Assembly (NCBI GenBank): GCA_036654375.1
Contig: JAVVSD010000027.1
Location: 1 to 7,579, forward strand
Direction of reading: 5' to 3'
Length of the DNA stretch: 7,579 bases
Origin: RZYX01 sp036654375
GTDB lineage: Bacteria > Bacillota > Clostridia > Oscillospirales > Acutalibacteraceae
Every line of letters starts with the position of its first letter. The stretch's first letter is position 1. Below, one piece after another: positions 4,978 to 7,579 of this stretch. Both the position numbers and the translations under genes were made by a program. The notes beneath the pieces were generated by a model. It ran no database searches. It was given only the letters and a program-made list of their open reading frames with translations, and had not been told where the DNA came from.

Positions 4978-6276
4978 ATGGCATCACTAAAAAGAGTTGA
5001 GCATAAAAGCGGTAGGGTTGTATATCGTATTGTTGTGTGTTTGGGGTACGATAAGCAAGGCAATAAGCTGGTAAAGAATCTTACTTATTCTGTAAATCAG
5101 TCAGCTACACCCAAGCAACAGGAAAAAGAAGCCCTTAAATATGCTTTGGATATGGAAGATAAAATCAAGTACGGTTATGACTTTGACGCTGAAAAGATGT
5201 CCTTTGAGGATTTTGCTGATAAGTGGTTAGAAAGTATCAAGGGCGATATTGCTTATGGAACATATACAAGCTATGTGTATTCATTGGAAAAATGTATCGT
5301 ACCCTACTTCAAAGGCTACAAGGTAGCAAATATCAAAACACCACTTGTTGAGATGTTTTATAAGTCATTAGTTGATGATTATTCTATCGGCACCATAAGG
5401 AAACACAAAAGCGTTTTGAGTTGTATTTTTACTACTGCCAAGCGTTGGAACATGATAGAGAATAATCCATGTCAGGGGGCAAGGCTACCAAAGAAAAGCC
5501 AAGAAACAGGACTTAAATATTTCACACCAGAGCAATCATTGATGTTTATGAAATCTTTGAATATGTCGTATGATGTGACCTACAAAGGACACCAACGCAT
5601 TGATGATACTGGTAAGCCCTATCAAGTTGAGGACTATGTGGAATCCTGCAAGGTAGCAACGCAATATAAAGTGTTCTTTGCCCTATCGTTATTTTGTGGT
5701 TTTAGAAAAGGCGAAACGCTTGCATTGCATTGGAGCGATATTGATTTTCAAAAGAGAGAAATCTCAATCACAAAATCTATGGGTGCAACGGAGCATGGTG
5801 TTGATTATAAAACGACTAAAACAGCAACATCAACAAGGACTGTTCCTTTTCCAGAGAAAATTGCACCATTGCTGAAAGAATACTTTTCAGAGTATAACTT
5901 ATATCGCTTTCGTTTGGGTACTGCATGGAAAGGCGACGGAAACCTATTCATACAAAACGATGGCAAGCAAATGTCAATCAGCACACCCTATCAATATTTT
6001 ATCAAGCACTTAAATCGCTACAATCAATGGGTAAAGGATAATTCAGCCCAAGCCAAGATGGAGGGCTTAGAAGAATTGCCTGTTATACCACTTCATGGAT
6101 TAAGACATTCATGTGCGACACTTCTTAATTATTTGAATGTGAATATCGTAGATATTTCCAAGTATTTAGGCCATGCGAATTGCTCAACAACAATGAACAT
6201 TTACGCACACAGTTTTGAAGAACAAAAACATGAAGCGACAAACAAATTGGATGAATTTTTGAAGATGAACGCTTAA
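4978..6276 (+). CDS. int: Tyrosine integrase of Tn916/ICE type
   Basis: This 432-aa site-specific recombinase would integrate and excise the element. The N-terminal 60 residues resemble the AP2-like arm-binding domain. Residues 74-175 are the SAM-like core-binding domain (MSFEDFADKWLESI onward), and about 195-425 the catalytic domain. All expected catalytic residues are visible: Arg243 in CGFRKGE, Lys281 before TATSTR, His373 and Arg376 in LHGLRHS, His399 in LGHAN, and the nucleophile Tyr409 in MNIYAHSF. The protein is therefore probably active. An insert near 200-225 (YKGHQRIDDTGKPY) is common in this subgroup. I start at ATG 4978, which has GAAAGGG (4963-4969) 8 nt upstream and lies 2 nt after the recombinase stop. 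The alternative GTG at 4969 overlaps that ribosome binding site. The gene ends at a strong terminator. The N-terminal domain should recognise short arm repeats. Confidence 0.95.
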   Translation: MASLKRVEHKSGRVVYRIVVCLGYDKQGNKLVKNLTYSVNQSATPKQQEKEALKYALDMEDKIKYGYDFDAEKMSFEDFADKWLESIKGDIAYGTYTSYVYSLEKCIVPYFKGYKVANIKTPLVEMFYKSLVDDYSIGTIRKHKSVLSCIFTTAKRWNMIENNPCQGARLPKKSQETGLKYFTPEQSLMFMKSLNMSYDVTYKGHQRIDDTGKPYQVEDYVESCKVATQYKVFFALSLFCGFRKGETLALHWSDIDFQKREISITKSMGATEHGVDYKTTKTATSTRTVPFPEKIAPLLKEYFSEYNLYRFRLGTAWKGDGNLFIQNDGKQMSISTPYQYFIKHLNRYNQWVKDNSAQAKMEGLEELPVIPLHGLRHSCATLLNYLNVNIVDISKYLGHANCSTTMNIYAHSFEEQKHEATNKLDEFLKMNA

Positions 6277-6283
6277 GACGGAC

Positions 6284-6320
6284 AGAGAGCCAAAGGAGAA
6301 AATCCCACGGCTCTCTTTTT
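6284..6320 (+). terminator. Intrinsic terminator after int
   Basis: AGAGAGCC (6284-6291) pairs perfectly with GGCTCTCT (6309-6316) across a 17-nt loop, and T residues continue to 6320. It begins 8 nt after the int stop codon and closes the recombination operon. On the minus strand no T tract follows the same stem, so it would not serve the convergent RHH gene well. Confidence 0.9.
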
Positions 6321-6339
6321 AATTGCTATACATGATGTG

Positions 6340-6522
6340 TTAATCCTCGTCTTTAAGTTCCATGTGGTCAAGAGCATATTTTAAAGCCATGCTGATAAGC
6401 TCATTTCTCGAACGGTTAGTTTTGGCAGACAGGTCATTATATTCCTCTTGTAAAGCCCTATCTATGCGAATCGTCATTGTGACGGTTTTATCTTCTCTTG
6501 GTGTTACGACAAATTTATCCAT
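6340..6522 (-). CDS. Ribbon-helix-helix (CopG/Arc-type) DNA-binding protein
   Basis: This 60-aa protein has the Arc/CopG fold: a basic beta strand KTVTMTIRID (12-21), helix ALQEEYNDLSAKT (23-35), a turn with NRSRNE (36-41), and helix LISMALKYALDHM (42-54). Such proteins dimerise through the strand and bind short operator repeats, often repressing their own or adjacent genes. I start at the ATG whose first base is 6522, because GGAGGA lies about 11 nt upstream. The longer frame starting at 6540 uses that GGAGG as coding sequence and has a poor ribosome binding site. It is divergent from the PH/SHOCT gene, with TGTTAYA repeats between them. No toxin gene is adjacent, so an antitoxin role is not indicated. 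A TATAAT on the minus strand (6553-6558) is a likely -10, though its -35 is poor. Confidence 0.85.
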   Translation of the reverse strand: MDKFVVTPREDKTVTMTIRIDRALQEEYNDLSAKTNRSRNELISMALKYALDHMELKDED

Positions 6523-6580
6523 AATGCAAAAATCCTCCATGTTCTTACTTACATTATAGATTGAACATATAAAGCAAAAC

Positions 6581-6635
6581 TATAACACAATAAGCATTGA
6601 ATATTTACTGTACTTTTGTGTTACAATCTGTTATA
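6581..6635. promoter_or_regulatory. Candidate operator of the RHH protein
   Basis: TGTTACA (6619-6625) and TGTTATA (6629-6635) are direct repeats 10 bp apart, and TATAACA (6581-6587) is the inverse copy. TAACACAA (6583-6590) and TTGTGTTA (6616-6623) form a perfect 8-bp inverted repeat. AAGCATT/AATGCTT (6592-6598, 6635-6641) is nested with it. The downstream repeats overlap the -10 of the PH/SHOCT promoter. Short repeats one helical turn apart suit a ribbon-helix-helix dimer pair. Confidence 0.5.
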
Positions 6636-6637
6636 AT
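6609..6637 (+). promoter_or_regulatory. Extended -10 promoter of the PH/SHOCT gene
   Basis: TG at 6629-6630 and TATAAT at 6632-6637 form an extended -10, with TGTACT (6609-6614) 17 bp upstream. The TGTACTTT-N12-TGNTATAAT spacing is identical to that of the operon promoter at 432-460. The predicted start of transcription is near 6644. Confidence 0.75.
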
Positions 6638-6643
6638 GCTTTT

Positions 6644-6691
6644 ATGGATAATCATGGGCGAAAGCCTTACAAATACGACAAGAGGGGGTAA
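6644..6691 (+). CDS. Possible 15-codon leader ORF before the PH/SHOCT gene
   Basis: ATG at 6644 coincides with the expected transcription start, so it would be a leaderless message. It encodes MDNHGRKPYKYDKRG and stops at TAA 6689-6691. Its last codons (AGG GGG) form the ribosome binding site of the PH/SHOCT gene, whose ATG is 6 nt after the stop. Translation of this ORF would therefore interfere or couple with that gene. It may equally be a chance open frame in a short untranslated leader. Confidence 0.25.
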   Translation: MDNHGRKPYKYDKRG

Positions 6692-6697
6692 ATCCTT

Positions 6698-7399
6698 ATG
6701 TTTAACGACAATAAGAAACAACAAAAATTAGAAGAAATCTATACCAAGGCCAGTGGACTGACCAGACAAGCAGGAGAAACCTTTGAACAGTTTGAAGCAA
6801 GGGTAAAGGAAAAAGATACCGAGGTTCAAAATACAGCACAGCAAAAACTGAATGCAGCACAACAAATGTATCAGTATTGCATTGATAACAATTTTGGTGA
6901 GGGTATGAATCAGAAATGGGGTGTAAAACACTTTATGCTGATTGAGCAATCCTTACAGAGTGATGAAGAAGTATTGATGTGCTTTATCGGCTTGCACAAT
7001 TACATATCAACAACCAAGCACGATAACAACTTTGCTTATGCCATTACCAATAAGCGTATCATTATGGCACAGCAAAAGGTAGTCGGACAGGTCGTGCAAT
7101 CCGTATTACTTGACAATCTGAATGATGTAACCTTGAATACAGGTGCAGTATTTGGAGTGCTTACAGTTGATACCATAAAAGAGAAATTCAATGTATGTGT
7201 AAGCAGTCGTAGTGCAAAATCAATCAATGACAAAATCCATGAGATTCTGCTAACACAGCAAAAATCTAAAACAGCACCAGTACAAATGCAAGCTGTTAGT
7301 TCTGCTGATGAATTACTGAAATATAAGAATTTGCTTGATATGGGTGTGCTTACACAAGAAGAATTTGAGCAAAAGAAAAAGCAACTATTAGGATTATAA
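6698..7399 (+). CDS. PH-like (YokE-type) domain plus SHOCT domain protein
   Basis: This 233-aa cytoplasmic-looking protein has three parts. The N-terminal helical region (1-75) is rich in Q, E and K and probably forms a coiled coil. Residues 82-185 fit a bacterial PH-like domain of the YokE type, with the typical core FAYAITNKRIIMA (112-124) followed by strands and a final helix. A C-terminal SHOCT motif (203-231) reads ADELLKYKNLLDMGVLTQEEFEQKKKQLL. SHOCT is a short helical segment found at the ends of many bacterial and phage proteins and is thought to mediate oligomerisation. The biological role of this combination is unknown. The ribosome binding site AGAGGGGG (6681-6688) is 9 nt before the ATG. 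The gene has its own extended -10 promoter under probable RHH control and ends at a weak terminator, so it forms a stand-alone accessory unit. No membrane segment is present. Confidence 0.8.
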   Translation: MFNDNKKQQKLEEIYTKASGLTRQAGETFEQFEARVKEKDTEVQNTAQQKLNAAQQMYQYCIDNNFGEGMNQKWGVKHFMLIEQSLQSDEEVLMCFIGLHNYISTTKHDNNFAYAITNKRIIMAQQKVVGQVVQSVLLDNLNDVTLNTGAVFGVLTVDTIKEKFNVCVSSRSAKSINDKIHEILLTQQKSKTAPVQMQAVSSADELLKYKNLLDMGVLTQEEFEQKKKQLLGL

Positions 7400-7403
7400 A
7401 AAC

Positions 7404-7441
7404 AAGCCATTGCCTATAAACGGTCAGGGCTTATTTCTTTT
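7404..7441 (+). terminator. Probable terminator of the PH/SHOCT gene
   Basis: AAGCC (7404-7408) pairs with GGCTT (7428-7432), with additional broken pairing inside the arms. The T-rich stretch TTATTTCTTTT follows. It starts 5 nt after the stop codon. The stem is short and the T tract interrupted, so termination may be partial. Confidence 0.5.
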
Positions 7442-7475
7442 ATACTATTGAAAGACTAAACTTATAAGGAAGTAA

Positions 7476-7563
7476 GCAGAGATAAGACGAGTTATGCAGA
7501 GAGGGTTTTCAAAAAGTGTAATAGGAAGTATACTTATAAAGAGCTATGCAGAGATGTGCAGAG
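7476..7563 (+). repeat. Phased GCAGAG motifs at the right end
   Basis: GCAGAG starts at 7476, 7496, 7548 and 7558, giving spacings of 20, 52 and 10 bp, all close to whole helical turns. TATGCAGAGA occurs twice in full (7493-7502 and 7545-7554), and ACTTATAA precedes each pair (7460-7467 and 7532-7539). No gene is seen in 7400-7579. The array resembles the middle CCAGA cluster in core and phasing and may mark the element's right control region or lie just outside it. Confidence 0.5.
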
Positions 7564-7579
7564 CAAAAGATGTTTTATA

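Noticed and set aside
5678..5875. 65-aa plus-strand frame inside int
   Set aside because: It is an out-of-frame shadow of the catalytic domain, without a ribosome binding site.
6523..6540. Six extra N-terminal residues of the RHH protein
   Set aside because: They are encoded by the GGAGGA that serves as ribosome binding site for the start at 6522.
6340..7399. RHH plus PH/SHOCT pair as a toxin-antitoxin system
   Set aside because: The genes are divergent, the PH/SHOCT protein has no toxin fold, and nothing else suggests such a pair.
1..7579. CRISPR array, tRNA, rRNA or oriT
   Set aside because: No regular spaced long repeats, cloverleaf-like segment, rRNA core sequence or recognisable relaxase nick region was seen.

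Overview
The window is AT-rich DNA with strong Shine-Dalgarno sequences, TATAAT-type promoters and compact overlapping genes. This fits a low-GC Firmicute, probably an anaerobic gut clostridial relative. The gene content is that of an integrated mobile element. It has a tyrosine integrase, an excisionase-like protein, a serine recombinase, a probable rolling-circle-type replication protein, a PC4/YdbC-type ssDNA-binding protein and a small operon with a phage-like flavour. No conjugation genes (relaxase/T4SS, FtsK-like coupling protein), tRNA, rRNA or CRISPR array are visible.

Layout, left to right. Bases 1-430 hold no gene but contain short direct and inverted repeats. An extended -10 promoter (about 432-465) drives a leader with a 6-codon ORF and a strong intrinsic terminator (507-551), which looks like an attenuator. 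Beyond it lie the YdbC/PC4-like gene (589-828) and the putative Rep gene (832-1830), which are tightly linked. After a 226-bp gap comes a four-gene operon (2057-3410): a 69-aa unknown, a DUF5681-type protein, a 45-aa protein and a 212-aa unknown, with overlapping or closely spaced starts. Bases 3411-3670 are non-coding and carry phased CCAGA motifs, then a hairpin that can hide the excisionase ribosome binding site. The excisionase gene is cut by a run of 100 N (3871-3970), so its end and the physical link across the gap are unknown.

Right of the gap are GATAC motifs in both orientations. Three packed genes follow: a Cys-rich 61-aa protein, a serine recombinase (ATGA overlap) and a 432-aa tyrosine integrase, closed by a clear terminator. 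A ribbon-helix-helix regulator (minus strand) is divergent from a gene for a PH-like plus SHOCT protein. Their shared intergenic region has TGTTAYA repeats over the PH-gene promoter, the expected place for an operator. The last 180 bp have a probable terminator and four phased GCAGAG motifs.

Working model (inference): Rep and the PC4-like protein handle DNA replication or ssDNA, Xis and integrase handle excision and integration, and the RHH protein controls the PH/SHOCT gene. The DUF5681 operon may be either cargo or a phage-satellite-like packaging/interference module. The least explained features are that operon, the attenuator before the ssDNA-binding protein, and the helically phased CAGA-type motifs at three places along the element.
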